Shown here one piece after another: positions 9,094-17,999 of a DNA stretch of 64,000 nt. The notes beneath the pieces were generated by a model. The model ran no database searches, was not told the origin of the DNA, and was given only the letters and a program-made list of their open reading frames with translations. The first letter of the stretch is position 1. Every line of letters begins with the position of its first letter. Made by a program: the position numbers and the translations under genes. Origin of the DNA: Catalimonadaceae bacterium JC749 (lineage in GTDB: Bacteria > Bacteroidota > Bacteroidia > Cytophagales > Cyclobacteriaceae); NCBI GenBank assembly GCA_021730635.1, contig JAJNNC010000004.1:1-64000 (forward strand), given 5' to 3'.

Positions 9094-9636
9094 TTATTCA
9101 TACTTCTTATACCAGTTGTAAGGTGCTGAACCAGGCACTGTAATTTGTATTGCAGGAGGGGTAGATTCACCTATATAAATATAGCCACGTGTACCGGCTA
9201 TTTTAGCATCAGCTAATTCTTCACTGCTCAGGGCTCTGTCTACACTGTTGCTATCATGAGAGAAATCATGGAAGCGCTTGCGTCCTTGCTGGGGATAGAA
9301 CGTAAAAGTGCCGTCCTCATTGAAAGTCACCGTGCCTGTGCAGTCAATGAGCTCTTCATAGAGATTACGGGCAAACTCATAGCGATAGAACCTGGCATCT
9401 CCATTTTTGTAAAAGATCATAGCCTCTCTGGAAGGAGTGGCATATTGGCCTGCATAATAGCCTTCCTGGTAGTTTTCCCAAAACTCAAAATCAATATAGC
9501 CATGTTCCCAGGCACCTACTAGCTCATCAGGAACTTCTGTTCTTTGTAGAGGAGCAGAATCATCAGGCGTGCAGGATAGCATACCTATTACAAGCAGTAG
9601 CAAACTACATTTTAATGGGATGTTGATCATGTTCAT
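9094..9636 (-). CDS. Small lipoprotein of unknown function
   Basis: About 180 residues. The leader ends in a lipobox (LLVIGMLSC), so the mature protein should be lipid-anchored. The body begins VPDELVGAWEHG and holds short strand-rich segments (FNEDGTFTFYP), which resembles lipocalin-like or 'lipocalin-type stress' lipoproteins of Bacteroidota. The family is not firmly recognised. The chosen start is the ATG at 9636 (MNMINIP…); an in-frame GTG at 9654 would add six residues. The C-terminus ends in tyrosine-rich NWYKKYE. Confidence 0.65.
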   Translation of the reverse strand: MNMINIPLKCSLLLLVIGMLSCTPDDSAPLQRTEVPDELVGAWEHGYIDFEFWENYQEGYYAGQYATPSREAMIFYKNGDARFYRYEFARNLYEELIDCTGTVTFNEDGTFTFYPQQGRKRFHDFSHDSNSVDRALSSEELADAKIAGTRGYIYIGESTPPAIQITVPGSAPYNWYKKYE

Positions 9637-10101
9637 ACATTTAAAAACTGACACACGTTTTTATCATTAAGAGCATTATAGTTCATGTCTACAAAGCTAT
9701 CTTTTCTACAGAGTATGATAAATACCTTCAGGAGAGTAAATCCTATACTGCTAACTTGGTATTTTACAGCTAATCTATCAGGGTAATAAGGTATGACTAT
9801 AAGAGGATCTATTTTATCCTATCTTTCTGTGCTTGGGATTAGCTCAAATGCAAGAAATTCATAGTGGCAGATACTTTTTAGTCCGTCCATTGAACAGTTG
9901 TAAGTTCAACAAAGGAGGGTATGGTGAACTTCCATATCCAATTATTTAGCCCCTCATTTACTGCCTGTTTGGAGAATAAAAAACCGAACAACAATCAAAG
10001 TGTAGAAAGACTATTAGACAAATGAGTTAATGAACTTTTAATTATCTTAGCTATTCTGAAAATAGGAAATAATTCTCTCCCATTACATAAACATCAAAAA
10101 G
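9637..10101. other. 465-bp intergenic region
   Basis: Divergent promoter region between the lipoprotein gene and the dehydrogenase gene. A 7-bp inverted repeat (AAGTTCA … TGAACTT, 16-base gap) lies near 9902-9931 and could be an operator or hairpin. Nothing else was recognised. Confidence 0.4.
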
Positions 10102-11217
10102 ATGGAAATCAACAACACAGATTCAAGAAGGTCATTTCTTCAAAAAATTGCCCTAAATGGTACTTTACTCAGTGCTTCACCTTTGATGTCATCCTCGCTA
10201 TTTCCTGTGGACAAAAGCCAGGCGGGTATGACAGAAGTGGAGAAAAAAAGATTACCCCTCAAGATCTGGCTGGCTTCCAATTTGTCGGAAGAAATTGAAG
10301 AAGAGATCAAATCCATCTCTCCCGAGATCACACTTTATAAAACCAACTCGGAGGAGGAAAAGAAAAAAATATTACCTGAGATGCATGCTTGTTTCGGTTT
10401 TATCAATGAAACAGAACTAAAACAGGCCAAACAGCTTAAATGGGTTCACAGCCCTTCTGCTGGCGTAGAAAACTACCTCTATCCTGAAATGATGCAGCGC
10501 ACTGATATTGAGTTATCTAATGCCAAAGGTTGTTACGCACCTGCCATTGCCGAACATACCATCGGCATGTTGTTTGCTCTCACCCGTGGCATCAAAGAGC
10601 AAATTCACAATATGCCCCAGCACCAATGGCAAGGGGTGGAAAAGCAGGTAGAAATGCGCAATTTGACTATGGGTATCATTGGTTACGGGGGTATAGGCAG
10701 GGAAATCGCAAGAAGAGCCAAAGCGTTAGACTTGAAAATATTGGCGGCAGATATCCGGCCTTTGTACAGTGAGACGTCAGGAAATATTGCTGATGAACTC
10801 TATGAAATGGAGTTTGGTGGATTTGAAAAGGTACTGGAAAATTCAGATATCATTGTTTGTGCTACACCGCATACCCGCAAAAGTGAAGGTATGTTCAATG
10901 AACAGGCATTTAGAAAAATGCGTAAAGGCACTTATTTTATCAATGTTTCCAGAGGAAAACTTGTCAAAACCGAAAATTTGATGAAAGTTTTAGATGATCA
11001 ACATATTGCAGGGGCTGCCCTGGATGTAACTGATCCGGAACCCTTACCCTCTGACCACAAGCTGTGGGATTATAAAAATGTCATCATCACCTCCCATATT
11101 TCCGGCGTATCTCAATATTCCTGGTTAAGGAGTCAACAAGTTTTCTCAACCAATGTGAGACGATATGCACAAGGTTTACCACTTGTCAACCCAGTGGATA
11201 AACAAGCTGGTTTTTAA
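10102..11217 (+). CDS. D-isomer specific 2-hydroxyacid dehydrogenase with a Tat-type leader
   Basis: 371 residues. The C-terminal two thirds are a D-2-hydroxyacid dehydrogenase: NAD-binding GIIGYGGIGREIA (about residues 193-205), VSRGKLV with the substrate-binding Arg, DPEPLP with the conserved Glu, and SHISG with the catalytic His. Such enzymes reduce 2-keto acids with NAD(P)H, or run in reverse. The N-terminus starts with RRSFLQKIA followed by a hydrophobic stretch, as in Tat signal peptides, which is unusual for an NAD-dependent enzyme that normally works in the cytoplasm. The enzyme may be exported together with bound cofactor, or the leader may be an anchor. The neighbours are glycoside hydrolases, so a role in sugar-acid metabolism is plausible but unproven. 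Confidence 0.8.
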   Translation: MEINNTDSRRSFLQKIALNGTLLSASPLMSSSLFPVDKSQAGMTEVEKKRLPLKIWLASNLSEEIEEEIKSISPEITLYKTNSEEEKKKILPEMHACFGFINETELKQAKQLKWVHSPSAGVENYLYPEMMQRTDIELSNAKGCYAPAIAEHTIGMLFALTRGIKEQIHNMPQHQWQGVEKQVEMRNLTMGIIGYGGIGREIARRAKALDLKILAADIRPLYSETSGNIADELYEMEFGGFEKVLENSDIIVCATPHTRKSEGMFNEQAFRKMRKGTYFINVSRGKLVKTENLMKVLDDQHIAGAALDVTDPEPLPSDHKLWDYKNVIITSHISGVSQYSWLRSQQVFSTNVRRYAQGLPLVNPVDKQAGF

Positions 11218-11737
11218 CATGTAATTAGTCAATGTCAATAAAACCTTAGGATAGAAATACCGGATCAGTAAGGTTTGGCCTTTTATCCCTGGTATGTCCT
11301 ATTAGTGACAACAAGATTAGTTTTGTTAACAGATAAAGGGGGGTGTATAAGTATATTCGTACGCAGCCTAAATTTTCACACTTGATTCTAAAGTAGCTTT
11401 GACCTCAAGATGAATAAGCCGCCTTTGTGTTAAACAACTTAGAAGATTGGCTACTCCACTTTGGAGAGCAAAGAGAAGGCTGACTATGGATAGCATGAAC
11501 CTTGATAAAATCTAAGACATCAATCTCCGACGCAACCTAAAAATTTGGTAGGTTTCCGTTTTTCTCATCTCCTTGCGAAATATCAGTACTTATGATCATG
11601 GCGATCAGGAGGCACTTTCTTACCACTTCTGATGGAAACTTCAATAAGGCGGAGTCGCTGCCAGTTTAGCTTTGCTGATGGCAAGCACCTTTGTGTTGTT
11701 GACTCTTACTGTATATTTACAAGAAAAAATAATTACT
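11218..11737. other. 520-bp intergenic region
   Basis: No convincing gene, repeat or RNA. The sequence just before 11738 can be read in frame with the next gene, but the lipoprotein signal makes 11738 the better start. Confidence 0.4.
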
Positions 11738-14101
11738 ATGCGTAAAAGTATATCTCTTTTGATGGTTTTGTTGGTATTGGCTGCTTGCAATCATGGATCT
11801 GATCAAAAGAAAACCGTCCAGGATTCATCCTCTGTTCTGGATTATGTGGATCCCAATATTGGTACGGCCCACAGCCGATGGTTTTTTTATACCCCTGCCG
11901 CCCTGCCTTTTGGTATGGCCAAACTGGCTCCCTCTACCAATGGCAGTTATGGGAATGAACACGGGTGGGAAGCCGTAGGCTATGATTCAAGGCATACCAG
12001 CATAGAAGGATTTGCCAATCTGCATGAATTTCAGATAGGAGGATTTCTCTTCACAGCCATGACAGGAAAGCTGAAAACGGTTCCCGGTACACTGGAAAAC
12101 CCGGATGAAGGATATCGCTCCAGATTTGATAAAAAAGAGGAACATGCCACTGCAGGCTATTATCAAGTCAAACTCAAAGACTATGATATTACCGTGGAAC
12201 TGACTGCCACTAAAAGAGTAGGTTTTCAACAATATACTTTTCCCAAATCTGACAGTGCCTATGTCCTTCTTGATGTGGGTAATCAACTGGGTGAAAGTGG
12301 TAAAGTTAAAAATGCCTCTGTTACTTATCATGAGGATAACACCCTTGAAGGTTGGGTGATTACCTATCCGGAATATGTGAAAAAGTACCAGCCAGGCGGT
12401 GAAGTGAGAATGTATTTTTCAGGAGAAATCAGCAAAAAGCCCGAGCTAGTGGGCACTTTTACCGGTCAGCATACCTATGAAGGAGACACTAGTATCACCG
12501 GACAGGGCGCCGGGCTCTACCTGAAATTCAAAACACAACCCGGTGAGCAAATACTGGTGAAAGCAGGATTTTCCTATACCTCGGTAGAGAATGCCCGGAA
12601 AAACCTGGAAGCAGAAGCAAAAGACTTATCTTTTGAGCAGGCAAAGCAGCAAGCGCAACAGATTTGGACGCAGGAATTAAATAAGATAAAAGTGAGTAGT
12701 TCTAGCGCTGAGCATAAAACTAAATTTTATACCGGCTTATTTCATGCCCTGTTAGGCAGAGGACTTGCCAGCGATGTGAATGGGTATTTCCCTGAAAATG
12801 ATGGCACGATCGGCAGACTTCCTTTGGATGAAGCTGGAAAGCCAAAATTCAACTTTTATAATACTGATGCTGTCTGGGGGACTTTCTGGAACCTCACTCA
12901 ACTGTGGGCTTTGGTCTGGCCTGAATATTATAACGATTTTGTACAGACCCAACTGCAAGTATATAAAAATGCTGGCTGGCTGGGTGATGGCATCGCCAAC
13001 TCCAAATTTGTTTCAGGGGTAGGCACCAATTATGTAGGGCTGATCATGGCCTCTGCTTATCAATGTGGCATCAGGGATTATGATGTTGAACTTGCTTTTC
13101 AAGCTGCCTTAAAAAATGAACTCACCTATGCCGACCGACTCGAAGGGGCCGGTAAGATGGACCTGAAAGGATTTGTGGAAAGGGGATATGTAGCTTATTT
13201 GCCAGGCTGGGATACCACACCAGAGGGTTCTGGTTTCTCTGTCTCACATTCTTTGGAATACAGCTATAGCAGCTATGCAGTAGCACAATTGGCTAAGGCT
13301 TTAGGAAAAAATAAGGAGTACAGGCAATTAATGAAACTGTCTGAAAACTGGAAAAATCTTTATGATGAAAGCACTGACTTTGTCAGACCCAAACTGCCCT
13401 CAGGTGAATTTCTCAAAGACTTTGATCCTTTTGCTCCCTGGATTGGCTTCCAGGAAGGAAATGCATGGCAATATAGCTTTTATGTGCCTCATGACCCAGA
13501 AGGGTTGATGGCCAAGATGGGCCAGGACAAATTTGTACATAGACTGGATTCCATCTTTACAGTTTCCGAAACAACAAAATTTGGGGGAGAAGACATAGAT
13601 GCTTTTGCAGGATTATCTTTTCTCTATAATCATGGAAATCAACCCAGTTTACAGATTCCATGGCTTTTTAACTTCACTCATCATCCCTGGCTGACCCAAA
13701 AATGGGTAAGGAAGATTTGCCATGAGTTCTATGGGACGGAAGAGATCCATGGATATGGGTATGGACAGGATGAAGATCAGGGGCAGCTAGGCGCCTGGTA
13801 TGTCATGGCCGCTATAGGATTGTTTGATGTGAAGGGATTGGTGGATATAGAGCCTTCCTTTCAGCTAGGAAGTCCACTTTTTGACCGCATTGAAATAAAT
13901 ACTGGAAAGGGAAAGCCTTTGATCATTGAGACGACAAATAATGCTCCGAGTAACTTTTACATTCAATCTATCTGGTTAAATGGTAAACCCTATACAGAAA
14001 GACAAATCAAATTGGAAACTTTAAAAAATGGGGCTAACCTGAAGCTTGAACTTGGTAAAGAGTCTAATCCCAATCTTTTCAAAGATGCACAATCATTATA
14101 A
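11738..14101 (+). CDS. GH92 family glycoside hydrolase (alpha-mannosidase type), lipoprotein
   Basis: 787 residues from the ATG at 11738, chosen because it places a lipobox (LVLAAC) at residues 12-17. GH92 hallmarks: DYVDPNIGTAHS, LPFGMAKLAPSTNG, the IEGFANLHEFQIGGF segment, and a C-terminal half with GGEDIDAFAGL, GNQPSLQIPWLFN, and YGQDEDQGQLGAWYVMAAIG, the last matching the GH92 catalytic and Ca2+-binding loop. GH92 enzymes are Ca2+-dependent exo-alpha-mannosidases, most often acting on N-glycan mannose. The canonical loop is G-N-D-D, and here it is Q-D-E-D, so the linkage or sugar specificity may differ. It is probably anchored in the outer membrane or periplasm. The GH16 gene follows on the same strand after 218 bases. 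Confidence 0.88.
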   Translation: MRKSISLLMVLLVLAACNHGSDQKKTVQDSSSVLDYVDPNIGTAHSRWFFYTPAALPFGMAKLAPSTNGSYGNEHGWEAVGYDSRHTSIEGFANLHEFQIGGFLFTAMTGKLKTVPGTLENPDEGYRSRFDKKEEHATAGYYQVKLKDYDITVELTATKRVGFQQYTFPKSDSAYVLLDVGNQLGESGKVKNASVTYHEDNTLEGWVITYPEYVKKYQPGGEVRMYFSGEISKKPELVGTFTGQHTYEGDTSITGQGAGLYLKFKTQPGEQILVKAGFSYTSVENARKNLEAEAKDLSFEQAKQQAQQIWTQELNKIKVSSSSAEHKTKFYTGLFHALLGRGLASDVNGYFPENDGTIGRLPLDEAGKPKFNFYNTDAVWGTFWNLTQLWALVWPEYYNDFVQTQLQVYKNAGWLGDGIANSKFVSGVGTNYVGLIMASAYQCGIRDYDVELAFQAALKNELTYADRLEGAGKMDLKGFVERGYVAYLPGWDTTPEGSGFSVSHSLEYSYSSYAVAQLAKALGKNKEYRQLMKLSENWKNLYDESTDFVRPKLPSGEFLKDFDPFAPWIGFQEGNAWQYSFYVPHDPEGLMAKMGQDKFVHRLDSIFTVSETTKFGGEDIDAFAGLSFLYNHGNQPSLQIPWLFNFTHHPWLTQKWVRKICHEFYGTEEIHGYGYGQDEDQGQLGAWYVMAAIGLFDVKGLVDIEPSFQLGSPLFDRIEINTGKGKPLIIETTNNAPSNFYIQSIWLNGKPYTERQIKLETLKNGANLKLELGKESNPNLFKDAQSL

Positions 14102-14319
14102 TAATGAGAATGCAGAATTAGAGAAGAAGTAATTGATAAAGGTTAGAAGCAATGGGCTAATTCCTATAGGGTTGTTGCTATCACCAATGGCGAGTTAATA
14201 ATTTATGTTAAGTAAAGCAGCCATTGTATGGATTTATACATGAACAGGCTATCTAAAAAATAATCTAAATCGTTGCTTCTTTTTTGTAGATTGGTTCCTG
14301 AGTCCAACAGTTTATCACT

Positions 14320-15210
14320 ATGCAACAACACATTTTATCAGCCATTTTATTTTTTATTCCTTTTATAGCCATTTCCCAAACCGACAAGTTTCATAGTTCA
14401 TTTGTCGAGAATTTTGCTGATTCTACTTCTCACTACTTTAGGTATGGCTCTACGGGAAACAAAACTGAATTTAAATACAAGCTGGGTGTAAATTCTTTGA
14501 CAGAGGCAGAGGCTCAAATTCTTTCCTTCAAGATAGATCCACTAGATAGTGCTGGTGCCGGGCTTGGACCAGAAATTATCTCAAAGTGCTTTACCCATTT
14601 TGGTACTTATGCTGCACGGCTGAAAGTTCCTCAGACAAGAGCGATTCAGCCTAACGTAGGGGCAGTAGTAGGCTTTTTTACCTACCATGTAGATAGCCTA
14701 CACGGGCTGAGTGAGATTGACTTTGAATGGCTCCTTGCCGATCCGACCATCATTTATATAGGCACCTGGACTGGTCATAGTGGAGCGCTTAGAAGAGTGG
14801 GCAGAACCATCAATTTGGCCAAAGGAATTATCTATCACACTGTCTACAGAGAGAATGATACAGGAATAAGAACGCCTTTAAGTGGCAGGCAAAATCAGCC
14901 GGATACCATTGCGGCCATTGCAGACTTTGATGCTTCAGCCAAATTTTACACCTATGGTTTTGATTGGTATGCCGACCGTATCCGCTGGTGGATCATTCAT
15001 CCCACTACTGATGAAAAAATAGTGTTGTGGGATTATCAGGGATCTACCAGGGGAGTCCCTCAACATCCTACGCTTTACCGAATGAATTTTTGGCATACCG
15101 ATGCTTGGCCAGTGGAAACGAATGCGCATGCTATTGAAAAACCTCTACAGCCTTACGAATTGGAGGTGGATTGGATGTCCTATGAACCCTTCAAAAGTGG
15201 TTCGAAATAA
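14320..15210 (+). CDS. GH16-type secreted beta-glucanase/galactanase
   Basis: 296 residues with a Sec signal peptide (hydrophobic to about residue 19, …AIS/Q). The GH16 active-site signature SEIDFEWL places the nucleophile, assisting and acid/base residues at E132, D134 and E136, spaced as in beta-bulge GH16 enzymes. Other family features are YAARLKVP before the active site and the FDWYADRIRWWI strand after it. Substrates of the family include laminarin, lichenan, agar, porphyran and carrageenan, and the sequence alone does not settle which. There is no binding module or T9SS tail, so a periplasmic or Sec-secreted enzyme is likely. Confidence 0.85.
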   Translation: MQQHILSAILFFIPFIAISQTDKFHSSFVENFADSTSHYFRYGSTGNKTEFKYKLGVNSLTEAEAQILSFKIDPLDSAGAGLGPEIISKCFTHFGTYAARLKVPQTRAIQPNVGAVVGFFTYHVDSLHGLSEIDFEWLLADPTIIYIGTWTGHSGALRRVGRTINLAKGIIYHTVYRENDTGIRTPLSGRQNQPDTIAAIADFDASAKFYTYGFDWYADRIRWWIIHPTTDEKIVLWDYQGSTRGVPQHPTLYRMNFWHTDAWPVETNAHAIEKPLQPYELEVDWMSYEPFKSGSK

Positions 15211-15519
15211 AGCTTCCTGTAGCTGGTTTTGTCATCGGTTTGACAGTCCAGTAGCGGTTATACAAATTATACGGTAGATAACCGCTACGCTTGAAGAGCT
15301 AACGCTGAATCATGAGGTTAGGAAAGGGGGCGTACTGGAGTGTGTACTATAGATTTCTTCTACAGCCAATGAAGGAAATGTTGCTCTCCGTTTTAAAGTA
15401 AAAATGATATGTAAAAACGCAAGGGAGAAATGTAAGTGTAAAAAAGACATCCCTCATCCTGAGTTTATGCTCAGGCTGAGACAATCAAAGTAAAAAAACT
15501 AATGATATTATATATATAG

Positions 15520-15660
15520 GAGTTACAGTCAGGCGGTGAAGCCGATGTATTTGAAGGGGAGGGCGGTACACAATTAATCTTTGGCAGGAACGCTGACAAA
15601 AAAGTTACTACCCTGACCCTCAAGGCACAAGGGTTTTCCTTTGAAGGAACCAAAGAATAA
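15520..15660 (+). pseudogene. Remnant of a gene 3' end (DUF3471-like C-terminus)
   Basis: A 46-codon open frame without a start codon, preceded in frame by TAG (15517-15519) and ending in TAA at 15658. The encoded end (…IFGRNADKKVTTLTLKAQG) resembles the closing beta strands of DUF3471 domains found at the C-terminus of serine beta-lactamase-like hydrolases (FxRDxxGKVTxLTLxQxG pattern). The rest of that gene is absent, so this is probably a deletion relic. The call rests on pattern only. Confidence 0.4.
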
Positions 15661-15671
15661 GGCTATATTTG
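15640..15671 (+). promoter_or_regulatory. Bacteroidota promoter TTTG-N20-TATATTTG
   Basis: TTTG at 15640-15643 and TATATTTG at 15664-15671, 20 bases apart, match the Bacteroidota -33/-7 consensus. They sit about 90 bases before the ATG at 15764 and overlap the end of the gene remnant. Confidence 0.55.
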
Positions 15672-15763
15672 AGCTTAGGTTTTTAAGTTTCTGGTCGTTG
15701 CGCCCACTGTTTGTGAAAATTTTATAAATTACTACATATACATCAAGCTAAATTACGAAGATC

Positions 15764-16654
15764 ATGAGTTATTCAAATTCTCGTCGTTCCACGATAAAAA
15801 AAATAGCAGGCAGCGTGGCTTTCGCTTCCCTGGGTTCCTCGCTGGCAAGCCGCCTGGAAGCTGCAGAAAATGTACTGGAACCCTCCTTAAAAGGTAAGAT
15901 TAATCATTCCGTTTGCCGCTGGTGCTACCAGAGTATTGAGCTGGAGGATCTGTGCAAAGCAGCCAAAGATATTGGGCTGCAATCTGTCGAGCTGGTTGGC
16001 CCCGAGGAATGGCCTATACTGGCTAAGTATGGCCTGACTTCAGCTTTGCCCTGGGGAGCAGGTATGGGCATTGAAAAAGGTTTTAACGATCCCCAGCACC
16101 ATGATGCCCTGGTAAAAAGCTACGAAGAGCTGGTCCCTCTGGTAGCCAAGGCAGGCTTTAACCAAATCATTTGCTTTTCCGGTAACCGCAATGGTATGAG
16201 TGATGAGCAGGGGATGGAAAACGCTGCCGCCGGATTAAAGCGTTTGATGCCGACAGCCGAGAAACATAAAGTGAACATAGTGATGGAGCTTTTGAACAGC
16301 AAAGTAGACCACAAAGATTATATGTGCGATCGTACTGAATGGGGTGTTGCTTTGGTTGATAAAGTAGGATCTCCTCAATTCAAACTGCTGTATGATATCT
16401 ATCACATGCAAATCATGGAGGGTGATATCATTGCGACGATCAAGAAGTATCATACCTATATTTCGCATTACCATACAGGGGGGGTACCCGGGAGAAATGA
16501 AATTGACGAGACACAGGAACTGAATTATCCGGCAATCATGAAGGCTATTGCCGAAACGGGTTACAAAGGATTCGTCGCTCAAGAGTTTATTCCCAAAAGA
16601 ACCGATAAATTAGCGTCCTTAAAGCAAGGGGTACAGATCTGTGATATTGCCTGA
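15764..16654 (+). CDS. Hydroxypyruvate-isomerase-like TIM-barrel protein with Tat-type leader
   Basis: 296 residues. The N-terminus has RRSTIKKIAG and a hydrophobic stretch, as in Tat leaders. The rest is an AP-endonuclease-2/xylose-isomerase-like TIM barrel close to hydroxypyruvate isomerases: VMELLNSK with a metal-ligand Glu, LLYDIYHMQIMEGD, YHTGGVPGRNEID and VAQEFIP with the last ligand Glu. The family isomerises hydroxypyruvate, tartronate semialdehyde or related keto sugars using a divalent metal. Exported forms are common in Bacteroidota and Planctomycetes next to DUF1080, ThuA and keto-sugar genes, as here. The exact substrate is unknown. A good promoter lies upstream and ThuA follows after 134 bases. 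Confidence 0.8.
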   Translation: MSYSNSRRSTIKKIAGSVAFASLGSSLASRLEAAENVLEPSLKGKINHSVCRWCYQSIELEDLCKAAKDIGLQSVELVGPEEWPILAKYGLTSALPWGAGMGIEKGFNDPQHHDALVKSYEELVPLVAKAGFNQIICFSGNRNGMSDEQGMENAAAGLKRLMPTAEKHKVNIVMELLNSKVDHKDYMCDRTEWGVALVDKVGSPQFKLLYDIYHMQIMEGDIIATIKKYHTYISHYHTGGVPGRNEIDETQELNYPAIMKAIAETGYKGFVAQEFIPKRTDKLASLKQGVQICDIA

Positions 16655-16788
16655 GCCTAGCCTTACTTTTTTTTGATAATAGATTGATTCCTTCAGACTG
16701 CCATGATGGAATGCAGCAGGTCTTCTGCAAAAGGCTGGCCTGCTGTCGTTCTAAACAGGAAAGCTCTGTAGCGTAACCCCTATCCCTC

Positions 16789-17637
16789 ATGAAAAAAATC
16801 GGCAAAATCATACTCTGGAGTCTGCTGGGCCTTCTGCTGCTCTTTGGGGCAGCCATAGGCGTATTTTTTTATAAGATTAAATACGGCTTTCCGGTTAGCT
16901 ATGAGACCGAAAAGCCGGTCATTGAATTTCCCCAAAGCCAGGCTGCTATCCTGGTCTTTTCCAAAACAACCGCCTTTCGGCACTCCGAATCGATAGAAGC
17001 CTCCTTACCTGTATTTACTGAGATAGCCAGGCGAAACGGTTGGTTTGTCTACCAGACAGAAGAAGGAGGGGTTTTCAATGAAGAACAACTCAAGCAGTTT
17101 AAAGCGATCATCTTTAACAACTCCACAGGCCGGGTGCTCAACGAAGCGCAGCAGCAGGCCTTAAGCCAGTATGTGGAGGCAGGGGGCTCCCTTTTGGGTA
17201 TTCATGGGGCCGGAGATAATTCCCATCACTGGCCCTGGTATGAAACACACTTACTGGGCACCCTTTTTTCCCACCATTCACTCAATCCGCATTTACAGAA
17301 AACCGAAGTGCATCTTGAAACCGCAGTTGATCCAACGCTAGCCCGGCAGTTGCCCTCCTCCTGGGTTCATGAAGATGAATGGTATGTCTTTTTTAGCCAG
17401 CCCAAAGATGTACAGGTGGTATCCTACATTAATGGGGACAAGATTATTCCTAACGGTAATCTGCTTTGGATGAGGGATAAAAATTTTGGCATGGGCCCCT
17501 ACCATCCCGTCGCCTGGTACCGTACCGTGGGCAAGGGAAAAACCTTTTATACCTCCATGGGTCATAGTCAAAAAGTCTGGCAGAACGCTGCCTTCGTCCG
17601 CCTCGTAGAGAATGCCCTACAGTGGTCAATCCAATAA
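16789..17637 (+). CDS. Membrane-anchored ThuA domain protein
   Basis: 282 residues. A single N-terminal membrane helix (about residues 8-28) is followed by a ThuA domain (about 50-280), a glutamine-amidotransferase-like fold. Visible family motifs are LVFSKTTAFRHSES, the NNSTGRVLNEAQ region, GIHGAGDNSHHWPWY, and the C-terminal PVAWYRTVGKGKTFYTSMGH. ThuA proteins are linked to trehalose and other disaccharide use through 3-keto sugars, and they co-occur with DUF1080 and TIM-barrel isomerases; both appear in this window. It probably acts on a keto-sugar in the periplasm. It runs in the same direction as the preceding TIM-barrel gene. Confidence 0.85.
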   Translation: MKKIGKIILWSLLGLLLLFGAAIGVFFYKIKYGFPVSYETEKPVIEFPQSQAAILVFSKTTAFRHSESIEASLPVFTEIARRNGWFVYQTEEGGVFNEEQLKQFKAIIFNNSTGRVLNEAQQQALSQYVEAGGSLLGIHGAGDNSHHWPWYETHLLGTLFSHHSLNPHLQKTEVHLETAVDPTLARQLPSSWVHEDEWYVFFSQPKDVQVVSYINGDKIIPNGNLLWMRDKNFGMGPYHPVAWYRTVGKGKTFYTSMGHSQKVWQNAAFVRLVENALQWSIQ

Positions 17638-17999
17638 TCCTGAAGTGATTGGTTAACCGTTTTTGACAGGAAACAGACATCACACTGAGAAGAGAAAACC
17701 CTTCGTTAATTTTTCATAAAGGCGACCAGAAGGCTTTGATTCGCTAAAGTTGGAGAGGGCTATGGCAGGCTCATCCGGGACTTACGACAGCGAGAAACAG
17801 ACCACTTTTAGATCTACCACAAAGCACAGTCATGCTTTATTTTTATGGTTTTACTGTATCATTGTGGCACAGCCTACTGTATTATTTTGACACACTCTCG
17901 GATAGGAAAATGAGGGAAATACAGGCAAAAATTGCCTAGATTGCATATGGCACATTTTTTAGAGGATAAAGCTATATCCCAACCTAAAGTTGTAAAGAC
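17638..17999. other. 362-bp intergenic region before the permease pair
   Basis: No gene seen. A TTG … TATTATTTTG arrangement around 17861-17890 resembles a weak Bacteroidota promoter but does not fit the spacing well. Confidence 0.3.

Noticed and set aside
11520-11671. Possible transposase or sigma-factor gene remnant
   Set aside because: No frame keeps a recognisable motif; the resemblance was only to single words.
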